Shown here piece after piece: positions 36,501 to 48,567 of a stretch of DNA of 64,000 nt. Made by a program: the position numbers and the translations under genes. The first letter of the stretch is position 1. Each line of letters opens with the position of its first letter. The notes below the pieces were generated by a model, which did no database searches, was not told the origin of the DNA, and saw nothing but the letters and a program-made list of their open reading frames with translations. Source of the DNA: Cheilinus undulatus (Eukaryota > Chordata > Actinopteri > Labriformes > Labridae); contig NC_054876.1 of assembly GCF_018320785.1 (NCBI RefSeq), positions 6,856,207 through 6,920,206 on the forward strand. The letters are read 5' to 3'.

Positions 36501-39500
36501 CCTTTCATGAGACCCAAGGTCGCTTTACAGAAGAAAGAAGTCAAGACACACCACAAAAGACAAACACTAAGTTTAGTGTACGTAGGGGGGCAGGTTGTAG
36601 GAGAGACTGTAGGCTGTGGTGAACAGGTGGTAATTGTGGAGTTTTTAATAAAATTTTTGCCACTCTTAAACCACTTTTCACTACTCCATCAATTCTTTCT
36701 AGTCTTAACCCACTATGCCAGTTTTCACTGTCATTTAGCAGTTTTTTAATAGTTTTTCTCTTAAAGTCTTTCTACTTCATTTTCTGGTACCGAGATGTAA
36801 CATTTGCCAAATCTTGGCTCTGAAGCTTATTAAGTCTGACATTTCTTTTCTAAAGGTTTGGGCTTCGTCCACACAGAGAAGAAAAATGATCTATTTCTGT
36901 TTCATTTTAAAATATTTTTTCCATAAATACTTTGTTTCAAGGAATGTCTATGTAAGCATGAAACCATTCAGAACAACTTAAAATGCTATTGTTTATATGC
37001 CAGGCATGTAAGTGGCGCTGTAACAATGCCACGGAAAAAAACAAAAACAGAGAACAAGATTATGGATCAAGCAGACCCAAAACTTTTCTCATACCCAAAA
37101 CTTTCACTTGGCTGCTGTTCTGGTTGCAATCTGCAGTGGATCTAAGAACATGTGGGGTATGTTGTTCTCCATGACCATCTGCTGCTCACAGTGGCGATAG
37201 CGGAGAACACACAAACACAGTCAAGTAATTTGCCATTATTATTGTTGATGGCTGTGCTTGCACATGCAGGTTAAGTGGGCTGAGGTACTTGTTTCAGAAA
37301 AGATGTGCCTGGTTGCACACACAGAGACAAACTGTTTTGCTTATATGGATTTGTTAACTCTGCTCACAACAAGCTGGTTCCGTGTGGATGAATCGCCGAT
37401 ACAACATGATATTTTTTCGAATACTCCAAAACTCGGCCCCTTAGTCAATGTACCCATCCACATTATTAACATTACAAATAAAAGAGGTAATTCTGTTAAA
37501 ATTAAAGGGGTTTACATTTGGAAAATGCTGATAAGATAAGAGTGATTATCATTCAGGATAAAAATAGATGATGATTATCTTAGCTTAACTTTACAATGGA
37601 CCCTAATTTCCCTGACCTCCATTTGTCAGGGCCCAAGAAGTCTCTGCCCTTTACCTGAAAAACAATTAAGGACCCTGTGAACTTATCTTATTGTGACATT
37701 GTAGCTGTATGTCACTTCATGCTTATCTTCACTATTAATTGTTAAAATGAGCCAAAATGTCTTAAATATTACCAAGTACTTCTGTAAAGTGAGCTCAGTG
37801 CAAATTTCCCTGAGTGTGTTGAACTTTTTGGAAGTTTGTAATTTTTTTGAATGGGCAGAGGCTGCAAACCTTTTATTTGTATTTCTGAGTAGCTATTAAT
37901 GGAGCTGCAGAACTGTAATGCCGAAATTACAATGGGTGACGTAATTTAAAAGGTTCTGGTCTCATTATCCTTTAAATGAGTAACCATACCACCGTATTTT
38001 TTCAGGTGGGAATACTGGATGATGACATCTTTGAGGAGGACGAGCACTTCTTTGTGCGTCTTCAGAATCTGAGGTTAGAAGAAGGTGGGAGTGAAGGAAC
38101 AGGAAGTCCACCTAAAGCCAGGCTTGTGGAGCCGCTGGTTGCCACAATCACAATCCTGGACGATGACCATGCTGGCATCTTCACGTTTGGCCAGGAAGTG
38201 CTGCGGGTCAGTGAGAGCACAGGCACACTGGCGGTCACAGTAGTGAGGAACTCAGGCTCCAGAGGGACGGTATCTGTACCATACCACACTGAGGATGGCA
38301 GTGCCAAGGCTGGGGTGGACTACGAGGACTCCAGAGGGGAGCTGGAGTTCACTAATGAGCAGACCAGGTGAGACAACATCACAGATTACAGACAGAGACT
38401 CAGGAGTCACTGATTGATCCAATTCCCAGAACATTTATCTATTCTGGTCCGGGAAATAGACCGTGCCAGGCATCATGACTCATCAGCTTTTATATTTAAC
38501 TTAACTGTACATTTAAACAAGGATTTTACATCAGCAAGAGCCCTCAGTAATGCCCAACAGTAATGTTTCATATTCATACCATAGTCAAGCCAATGAAAAC
38601 TCAAGAAATAATAATTTAGTCATCATTCCTACTATGATTTCTGACTTCCTTGTTGTTCTTGTGGCAGTGAACAGAGGCTAGTTTGTCTAAAAAACACATC
38701 CAAAAGTGCATACTAAAATGTAATTTTCTTAAAGGCTAATTCTTTAAAGCTGATCATTGTGGTATTTTTATGATTCACAGAAGTGATTTGTTGATGACTT
38801 TGGCTTTGGCACTGCAGAAAAAATGTAGGCAGCGTGGTGGTATCAATGTGGTATCTACCCAGATTATCCCCTACATGTCTGCATGGGTTATTTTCAATTT
38901 GCAGAAAGCAGTCTGATATACAAGTCTGCATCTAGTCCTGTTTAAAGTAAATAGACAATAAAGCAGGTTATACTTCAGGGAGTGACTACTTGTGACTGAC
39001 AAATGGCTGCCATGGGTGACTCAAATGTGCCTCATTCAGCTTAAGGTTGTACTAAAAGACACAAGATGTTTATTTTGGTTCAAAGCAATTTTGACGCACA
39101 AAAAAGAAATTAAATTTTTATCACAGTTAGATTATATTACTGATGCACCAGCAAGACAAACCATATCTACAGTAAGTTGAAATTTACATTTAACCGAGGC
39201 AGCCCTCCAGGTAGGAAAGAATCAGAGAAATATAGATATTCATAAAACTGCTCTCTCTTTTTTTCACTCTCTCTATTTTTCAAACATTGCTGCAGTTTCG
39301 CAGTCGTTGCTGATCGTTAGTGAAATAATCCTGAAGTGAGTGGTGGTGATGTCATTACAAATTCATTATTCAGCAGCTCCCAGTTAAGTTGGTGCCTCCT
39401 GATCCTGACCATAAATGTCAAACATGTTTGATTTTTGAGACTCAAGGTCAGGCTGCTTATGACAGAACACCTTTAACATATGACTGGTGTCCGGTTAGTG

Positions 39501-42500
39501 TCACCAGCCAGGTGTTGCTCTCTTTGACATCTCAAAACATAAATGTAATTATATTATCTTCGCCCACATACAGAGCCTACAGTCCTTAACGCAGTGGTTG
39601 CAGGATTAATTCCCAGTCTTGGTGGTGTTTGGTACATGTCTACTCCCACTCTCTCTCCCCATATTTCCTGTCTCTCTTAAGCTGTCCTATCCCAATAAGC
39701 TGTGGCATATTTATCAGTGTGACTTAAAGTATAAAGTGCTTTGTCATAGGATGTCATTACCTCAAGTGTGTGCAGCTGCCACTCTCACACACTGTGCAAG
39801 ACCTTAAATTATTAAAATTCATCCCCATTCATTCTGCATTGCAAATGACAGCTTTGGCTCCACTGCCCACAATGTCCTCGACATAACAACGATTTTAGTT
39901 AGTTTCAGGAAGAAGATTTAGGGTCCCTCAGACCCGACTGAACCGTTACAAACGTTCATTTGTGCCCATGTCCATTACATTTCTGAACAACAGGTGATGT
40001 AAGATGTGCCAAGAGGTTGTGAAATATACCAGTATGCCACTGCTGCCAGATGTTTGTTTTTCATGTAAATGTAGAAAATTGTTAGATGGATATGCTGCTG
40101 CTACAGGATGTGATGTTATGTGTTCTGTATGATCTCTATGTATGTATTGATTTTGTAACTGTGGGACAGAGTCCAGGATAAATTTCCCTATGGGGATATT
40201 AAAGTCTATCTTGTCTTATCTTGTCTTGATAACACAGTTCAGCTTTTGTTGTTTATGAAGCCTAAATTTTAAAATGGTTTTCACATTTCACATTCGTAGT
40301 TACTTCGTTCATTTTAGTCAGTGATATATCCTCGGTGGTCTCCCACCTTTTGGGTTATAATTTGAAACTCATCTAATGTGTAGCCAGCCTTTAGCATAAG
40401 TCTCAAAGACTTCATTCGCATTTACAATTTTCAAGGATGCAGTTTTTCTCCTTGAAACCGGCAGCACTAACCCACAGCATCTTAAAGGCTTTTATCGTGT
40501 CCATTAGTGCTTTAAGAAAAGATGAACCTGAACCTCAGTGAAACATAACTATGAGTTATCAGTCACACACTCTGCAGGTGGAGGAGATCCTATTAGGCAA
40601 AGTTACTTGACGACTTGACACCTGAGGATTAACCCACCCCCTGATCAGGTGCGGGAACCTCCAGTCACCCCATGTAAACCGACAGATCCTTTTCACATTA
40701 AATTTTCAGCTTATATAATCTGTGTTTGCTCATGTGCTAATTGTACACTTAGTGAGAGGCTGTTACATAACATGACAGCAAAGGGTGTTATAATTAGTGA
40801 AGTACAGGTCTCTACCTTTTTATGTGTTTCTTTTATTTATTTTTTTTACAGACCATTGTGATCTATGTTTAGATTATGATCTTTTTAATATCTAAAAATC
40901 ATCAGAATTGTTCATAAATATACCAAACAGGCACCGATAAAGGAGGGGAATGCAGTGCATTTAGTCTGGCTGCATTTGGTTGGCACACTGAGGAGCAAAA
41001 GCACACTCTGTTTAAGTCTGAATTATTCAAAGGTCCATTGTTATTAATTATTTAGCTCACTTGAATTTGCGATTTGATTTAGACAGCAAAGTAAATGTTT
41101 AAAGTGGGGAGGAACTTTGTATAGGTGCAGTTCTAATTCTTCTTATTTAATAGAAATGTATTCTTAGTTAAAGGCATTTTAATGATGTAATAATGTGTAT
41201 GTTTGTGTGTTTCTCTGTGTTTCTCTGTGCGTGCGTGCTTGCGTGCTTGCATATCTCCAGTCAGGTTTTAAATGTGTGCATAATAAATATTGAGGAGTAC
41301 GAGAAGCAGGAGAACTTCTTCATTGTGCTGGAGGATCCCAAATGGCTGAAGCGAGGACTCTCTGGTGAGTTTAAGACATTTTTAATGCCATTCTAAGTGT
41401 CTTAAGATGTTTCTTAATTAAGGTAATGAGGTTTTCCAGTATGATAGATGTTAAGATAAAGTGTTTATTTACATTAACATAAAAAGGAAACAGTGCAAAC
41501 AAATGGCAGCAGGATCAAATATCAAAACAATAACAGCCACAGAGGCGGCTTAATGCTGAGCACCTGCGTCACAGACAGTAACCTAAGATTACACGCTGCT
41601 GTTCACAGTTGTCTCTGTTTCACTGCAGCACACGAGCTGCAGCCCATTATGACTTTAGTATCCTTTAGCTTCCTGTTTCCTGGAAGCTTGATGTGTGAAA
41701 GAATGATGCAGGAATCTGATATGTGCTTGTAAGCAGAGGCCAAAAGAATCAATTAGATAGTAAAGTACGGTAATTTATCTCTTCAGGTAAGAGTGGACAT
41801 TAAAGCTAACAGTTAGCATGCACTTTGCATGCCTGATCGTCCCCACTTAACTATATGTATCAAGTGTATTATGTCATTTTGTCATAATAAATCATTGTCT
41901 GTCTGTCTTCACAGCACTGCTGCTAAACCAGGGTAAGATGGTTTGGTTGTAGGCTTGCATGTTAAAGGTGCTCTGTGTTGCATTTTTGAAAAAAAGCTTA
42001 TTTACATGCTACTGCAATCTGTATATGCAAAGTTTCAAAGCCTCAGGCCTAAATCCTCAGCTGTTGTCCACAATACATAAAAAATAGTTAAAGGGGTGCC
42101 AGTGGCCTAGCAGTTGTGTCAACATGCCCCATGTACAGAGGCAACTGTCCTCAGAGCATGTGGCGTGGGTTCAAGTTCTGCCTGTGGCTCCTTTCCCAAA
42201 TGTCATTCTGTCACTCTCTCCCCCGTTTTCTGACTGTCTAATTCCCTTTCTCTCCAATAGAGGCATAAAAAGCCACAAATAAAGATTTAACATAAAGATG
42301 CAACACATCCTGGGGTTTCGTGATGCTAGTGGACCTTCAGGCTACTAGTTGTGAAAGCCCAGGAAAGGGTTTTGTTAATTTTTTTATAGTCCCAGTCCTA
42401 GGGCCTTTTTTTCCTTATTTTGCTTCTGGTACTGATTTGATGCATCTCATCCTACTTTTTTTTTTTTATGGGTTTGTGCCTCAGGTTTCCTGAAGATCCT

Positions 42501-45500
42501 TGAAAAGTCTTGTCTACATTAAAGTTCTCATGCCTACCAGGCTGCCCACAGAAAATCTATAAATATGTTATGATAATATCCCATATGGTATGTTGATAGA
42601 ATAGAGACATCAAATGTGCCAGAAATCATCAGATGTTGGCATTAATGACCCTAAAATGTCTTTCCCCTGTACAGTTTGACATTTCATAAACAGTTCATTA
42701 AATCAGAAAATTCAGTCCTGGTCTAGTGTATGGAGAAATCTCACATTCCTTTCATTTTTGACTGTTTTCTATGCAAAAAAAAAGTGGCGTCCATTTTTCT
42801 CAGTTCAATTCTCCAAAAGCCTTAAATTTGATTTTTAGAAGTGTGTGGGAACCCTATACCTGGTACTTTTTTGGCGTCAGCTCTGCTAGGGTTCTGTGGG
42901 AGCTGATGAAAAGCATAATGTAGACCTTCTACACCTGATATCACACAGTCTCCTCTGTTGGTTCAGCCACGGCACTGCCTTGACAGCAAAAGGGGCTTTC
43001 CACAAACTAAAAGCTTGTGCGGAATATATATTTCCTTGCTATAATCTGTGTAGTGCACATTTTGAACATGGAAAGTTTAGAAAGATTAAATTGGAAGCAT
43101 TGGATACCTGCAAGTCCTTTTAAGAACTGAAAATGTCCTTTGGGTTATTTACTCTTAATTTGTTACTTTCTAAAATGTAGAGTAGCCTTCTGTCAGCACT
43201 GGATCATCCACCATCCACTGTAGTGAGTGATTTCCTAATAGTGACATGGAGTGTCGTCAGCATGATGCCTGACACAGGAAACAATCCCCTCTTGCTGTTG
43301 GTTTTGGACTGCTATATAAATTCTCAAACTCTCCTGTACTCTTCCATAGTAATTCATAAATATAAAACACAGCTACTTTCCTTGTTGTGACAAAAAGTGG
43401 CAGAGTGAAAACCAGGTACATCTCATCAATGTCCTCCATTGTTGCTGTTGGACATCATGGCAGTTTTGTATGGCCATCCTGCCTACATCAAGAAGATACC
43501 AACAAAGTTTAATCTGTCATGGATGTGAAATGAAGAGTGTGGTACCAAAACGGAATCAATGCTCCTTTCTTTTCCTTTTTTAAATCAAGATTATTTTGGG
43601 GCTTTTGCCCTCATTTAGGTGTCTCTTCAGCTGGAGGAAGACAGTTGCCAAACATCAATCCACGTTGAGGACTAGAGCCTGCTCAACAAACTGAGCTAAA
43701 CTGGCACCCACTGCTCCTTTCTTTAAGCAAGGCAGATATCCTGGTGATGTGCAAATAAAAAAGATCAAAACCACATTAAAAATAATGAAAAAAACCCAAC
43801 AAAACAGCATTAATGACATCAGAATTACTTGTCCTTTTTTTATTGAAAGCTGAAGATTGTAGCGGTAAATGGTGCTTACTTAAGGCTCTAATTTATGGAT
43901 GAGTTAGCAGACACTCTCATGAAAGTTTCTGCCAATTCAGTCATATGCTCTGAATTATAGTCACACAAGAAGCAGAAAAAATATCTAAGACATCATGTCA
44001 TGGAAGCCAAACCCTCTCCTTATGCTACACACAGCACCTTTGAAATATTTTTCTTTGAAAGTTCAATGAGTGAAACATTTTTACCTGCATGTTGACTGAG
44101 GTTTTTTGCTGAGTGTGTTTTATAAATAACACTATGAATTATATATGTGTTAAAAGGTATTTAAGGGAAAAACAAGCAATACTCACATGAAAATGTACAG
44201 CATGTATTAGAATTAGGGAAAGGAAGAAAAAAGTAACAAGGAGGGTTAAAAAATATATATTTTTAATCTCATTTCAAGTTTAAATGTAGAGAATAAGTTC
44301 AAGTTTTGTTAGGTGTGTTACGGCATTTCATCTGTATCGTTTGAAGATTTAAACAACATAACAAAAACACTCTCCTTTATTCTTATGCATTTCTGATGCA
44401 ACACCTTAAAACTGTAATTAAAATATCTCTGCTCCCTAACAGGCAATCCCACACCTGAGGAGGAGGAGGCTCGGAGGATTTCTGAGATGGGAAAACCTAT
44501 TTTAGGAGAGCACAGCAGGCTGGAGGTCGTTATAGAGGAGTCCTGTGAGTTTAAGGTGTGTGACTGGTTTGAAACATTATACTCACAGTAAACTCACTGT
44601 GCACACTACCAATAGATTAATAGGTACAGGCAGCAGTTTAGGTTCAGCTAACAGCGCCTTCACTATCCTAAGATGTATTTAAGAAGACAAAAATATCAGC
44701 AACTTTCAGGTAAACTGTAATGTATTTAAACTGCATGGCTCAGGATGTAATCTTTAAAAGCAAAATTTATTTCCTTTCTTCTTAAATTAAAAAAGAAAGT
44801 GTTTTTCAAAGATCACCATCAGAGGAGGAAAACACAGAGGAGTAAATAGCAGCTCAGTGCTGTAAGATGCTCTGCTGTAGGTTGCAAAGAGACTTATCCT
44901 TATTTAACATATCTTTAGGGAAATTGATGTTGTTGTTGTTTTATAAGAATGCGGTCATAGTAAGTATGTGATTCTTATAGGATGTAATTTGTAGTTTGTT
45001 TTTTAACCACCTTATACCTTCTTACACATCAGACTCCCAATGGAGTCCTGGACCAGGTACGGTTTTGTCAGCATGCTGTTTTTGTATGTTGACTGAAGAG
45101 ACTTTTCTCATCTCATTTCCTGACTTAATATCTTGCTGTAACAAAATCTTTGTGTATTCACATCTGTCATTCCTATTTTCTGAACATTTCACGTGCATTA
45201 GTTGTATCCTGATGTATTGAGACAGTTTGTGTACATCTGTGTGCTGTGGGTGAAGTGTTTTGATCAGTTAGAGCAAATTCAGAGAAAGAGCAGTAAAGCA
45301 TGCTGTAGTTTGTTTCTGTGTTGAATTGCATGTTCAAGTGGGTCTGTTTTACATCAATAAGACAATGAAAGGATAAACTTACTCTGTTCATGTAAATCAG
45401 TTGTTCTCAACTGGTGGGTCGGGGGGTTGCAGAGCTGTTTCAGTGGGTCTGGGATGTGTGCCTGGGAAAAAAGGGTGGCAAAAGGTCTAGGAAGTACTGA

Positions 45501-48500
45501 AGCCAATAGTGGACATATATTCATTTTTTGTTTTACTCTGTTTTATTGTGATAGTGAGCCATTTAAAATGATTTCTCAACATTTAAGCTCATTTGTCTCA
45601 TTTTCTTGAGATAATAGTGCTGCTTTTCCTGTGATATTGGGTTAATTCCTCAAAAGAAAATTGGCAAAAATGAACAAGTTATCACAGGGAAATGGGTTGT
45701 CTCATTTATAATTCATATACTGTATGTATATTTGTTCCATCCAAGATCCAAACTACAATATTCTTCCTTAAATAAGCTGTTTAAGAAGTTTTTTAAGAAG
45801 GGTCACCAGTTGCATAAAGGGACTGTGGTGGGGGCTGTGCGCTATACTGGTTCAGAACCACTGATGTAAACAATCTCATCTTCTCAATGTTTTATTTGAT
45901 GAGGACTCCAGCATCATACACTGAAAATAAACACATCTTTAGTTTCTTCTACAGTGGTCTAAACTATATTATCATTGAACTACATGAAAGAGAAAGTGAA
46001 CGTAGTTCAGCCAGAAAAGCAGATGCAGAAATTACAGAGTTAAATACAAACTATGGATATAGAGATGGTAGATAGAATGTACTGCATGCCCTTTTATAAG
46101 CTTATTGATACTGGTTCTTTGGTCTTATTATTGACCTTTTAATGGTTTATTGCAGAACACAGTGGACAAACTGCTGAAGGACACAAATCTGGCCGGGGTG
46201 CTCGGCACTCACTCATGGAAAGAGCAATTCATTGAAGCAGTCACAGTCAGTGCAGGTCAGTGAATATTTTCATTTAGATTATTATTGTATGTTTTTCTGC
46301 ATTCTGACTTTATGGTTAAGAGTTTAAAGGAGGATCAGAGGTGACAAGTATTAATCACCGGTGTAGATGTTGCACAACAGTGCATCTTGCTGCGAGGGAA
46401 GCATTGATCATTTGAACAACAGAGTGTCTTGGGTATATTAAAAATTCAAGTTACTAACCTTGGTATTATTCTGTTGAACCCTTCTATAAATGTCTATCAT
46501 AGCATTGGCCTTCAACTTTATTTACATACTGGTTGTGTCTTCGCACTCTTTTCTGAGACAGCTGCAGCCTGTTTGTTTAGGTACAGAGGTCCAGTTAAGG
46601 TGAAACCCACAGCACTATGTCATCTCCTATTGTTATTATTTATTTATTAAACTTTACTTTTTTGGGACAGATATACATAGACAACTGAGAAGAGCCATTC
46701 CATGCAAGTGTCACAGTGTTTGTAGTGAATGCTAATTTGCAACACTGGCTTTTATGAGAAAAAAAGTTAAAACAGTTCATTAAAAAGGAAAGAGAGATTT
46801 GGTACAACATTAGACAGTAAAAACACATTAAGCAGTGATAGTAGAACAGGATCTTTAAAAGAAAACTCTCAGAATGAGTAAGCTGATGACGTTTACGAAA
46901 AATTTATCAAAAGTGTGTAAATACCTCTCTTGCCCAAGTATATGTACTCTCTCAGCTCAGCAATGGAAAGAAATCCAACCAACAGCTTGTACTTTTTTTT
47001 TTTAGTTTTATTTTAGACATCAAAATGGTAAACAATGAGTTTACAAAAAATGAACAAAATGTCAAATAAAATGAGAACATAAAGATAAAATGATATTTAA
47101 AAGATAATATGTAAAGCCTTCAGATCCTAACAACAAGGAAGATTTTTTCCCTTGACCATTGAATTTCTGTTTATCTTTGTTGGCTGACACTTTCTTATTT
47201 GAAATAATTACTCAAGATCAGGCTTTCCAATACTGGATTACCTTCCTGAAGAGAGACAAGGGATCCATCTAGTTTACTTTCAGGGGCTCTCCCTGACTGG
47301 ACCATCTCTTCATCCAAGTCAACTTGTCTGATCTATCCAACTCTATTCAGAGAATAATAGTTATCAGGGATCATCGATCACACCATTCTCCTCCACTGTT
47401 TACAATCCATTGGCATCTCTGGCACAGCACTCTCCTGGTTCTCCTCCTACCTCTCTGACTGCCACCACTACGTCTCCATAAACAACGTCAAATCTCACAT
47501 CTTCCCTGTCACCACCGGTGTTCCCCAAGGTTCGGTGCTCAGGCCCCTCCTCTTCATCATATACATGTTACCCCTCGGCCACATCATCCGTCACCATGGA
47601 CTTCATTTCCACTGCTACACCGACGATACCCAGGTTTATATCTCCTCCAAATCCATGTCCCCAGTCATTGTCTCCACCATCACACACTGCCTGTCTGATA
47701 TCAAAACCTGGATGGACCATAACTTCCTCAAACTCAACAGCAATAAAACAGAACTTCTCATCACCGGTCCCAAAGCTTTCCTCCCCTCAGCTCAGAACAT
47801 CTCCCTCCTCATCGATGGTCACACTGTTACCCCCTCCCCCTCTGTACGCAACCTCGGCTTCATCATGGACTCCACTCTCTCATTCAAAACGCACATAACT
47901 CACATCACCAAAACATCCTTTTTCCATCTCCGCAATATCGCCAGTCTCCGCCCCTCCCTCTCACAACCTGCTGCTGAAATCCTCATCCATGCATTCATCA
48001 CCTCCAGGATCGATTACTGCAATAACCTCCTGTATGGTCTCCCCTCCACCCATCTCCAAAAACTGCAATATATCCAGAATTCTGCCGCCTGCCTCCTCAC
48101 TCGCACCCACTCCAGAGACCACATCACCCCCATTCTCAAACAACTCCACTGGCTCCCCATATCATACCGCATCCAATACAAGATCCTCCTCATCACCTAC
48201 AAGTCCCTCCACAACCTGGCCCCTCCCTATCTCACCGATCTCCTTCAGCAGCACTGCCCCACCCGCCACCTCAGATCTGCCAACATCAACCTTCTCACTC
48301 CCACCACCAGGACAAAGCATCGGATCTTGGGGGACCGAGCCTTCGCTGCAGCCGCCCCCACCCTATGGAACTCACTCCCACAAAACATCAGGAACTCGGA
48401 CTCAATACAAAACTTCAAATCACTACTCAAAACTCACCTGTTCAAACTTGCATTTTCTTGAGCCCCTTTGTTCGTTTGTTTTGCTTTGTTTGTGAAGCGT

Positions 48501-48536
48501 CTTTGAGTGTCCAAAAAAGCGCTATGTAAGTGTGAT

Positions 48537-48567
<31 letters not shown>

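Larger units (their letters stand above)
38368..41260 (+). other. slc8a intron 6
   Basis: 2893 nt. It holds a SINE fragment and a LINE tail and ends in a GT/CT-rich tract (41193-41250). I looked for a second A/B-type exon encoding EEYEK and found none. Confidence 0.7.
41933..44442 (+). other. slc8a intron 8
   Basis: 2510 nt with two SINEs (42095-42292 plus, 43575-43712 minus). No further cassette exon recognised. Confidence 0.7.

Noticed and set aside
38368..41260. A second mutually exclusive exon (NCX exon A or B type)
   Set aside because: No stretch encoding an EEYEK-type motif with splice sites was found; only the exon at 41261 qualifies.
47518..48495. Other open frames overlapping the LINE (47518-47898, 47989-48495 and minus-strand frames)
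   Set aside because: Proline/serine-rich shadows of the L2-like frame; only the 47535 frame shows RT motifs.
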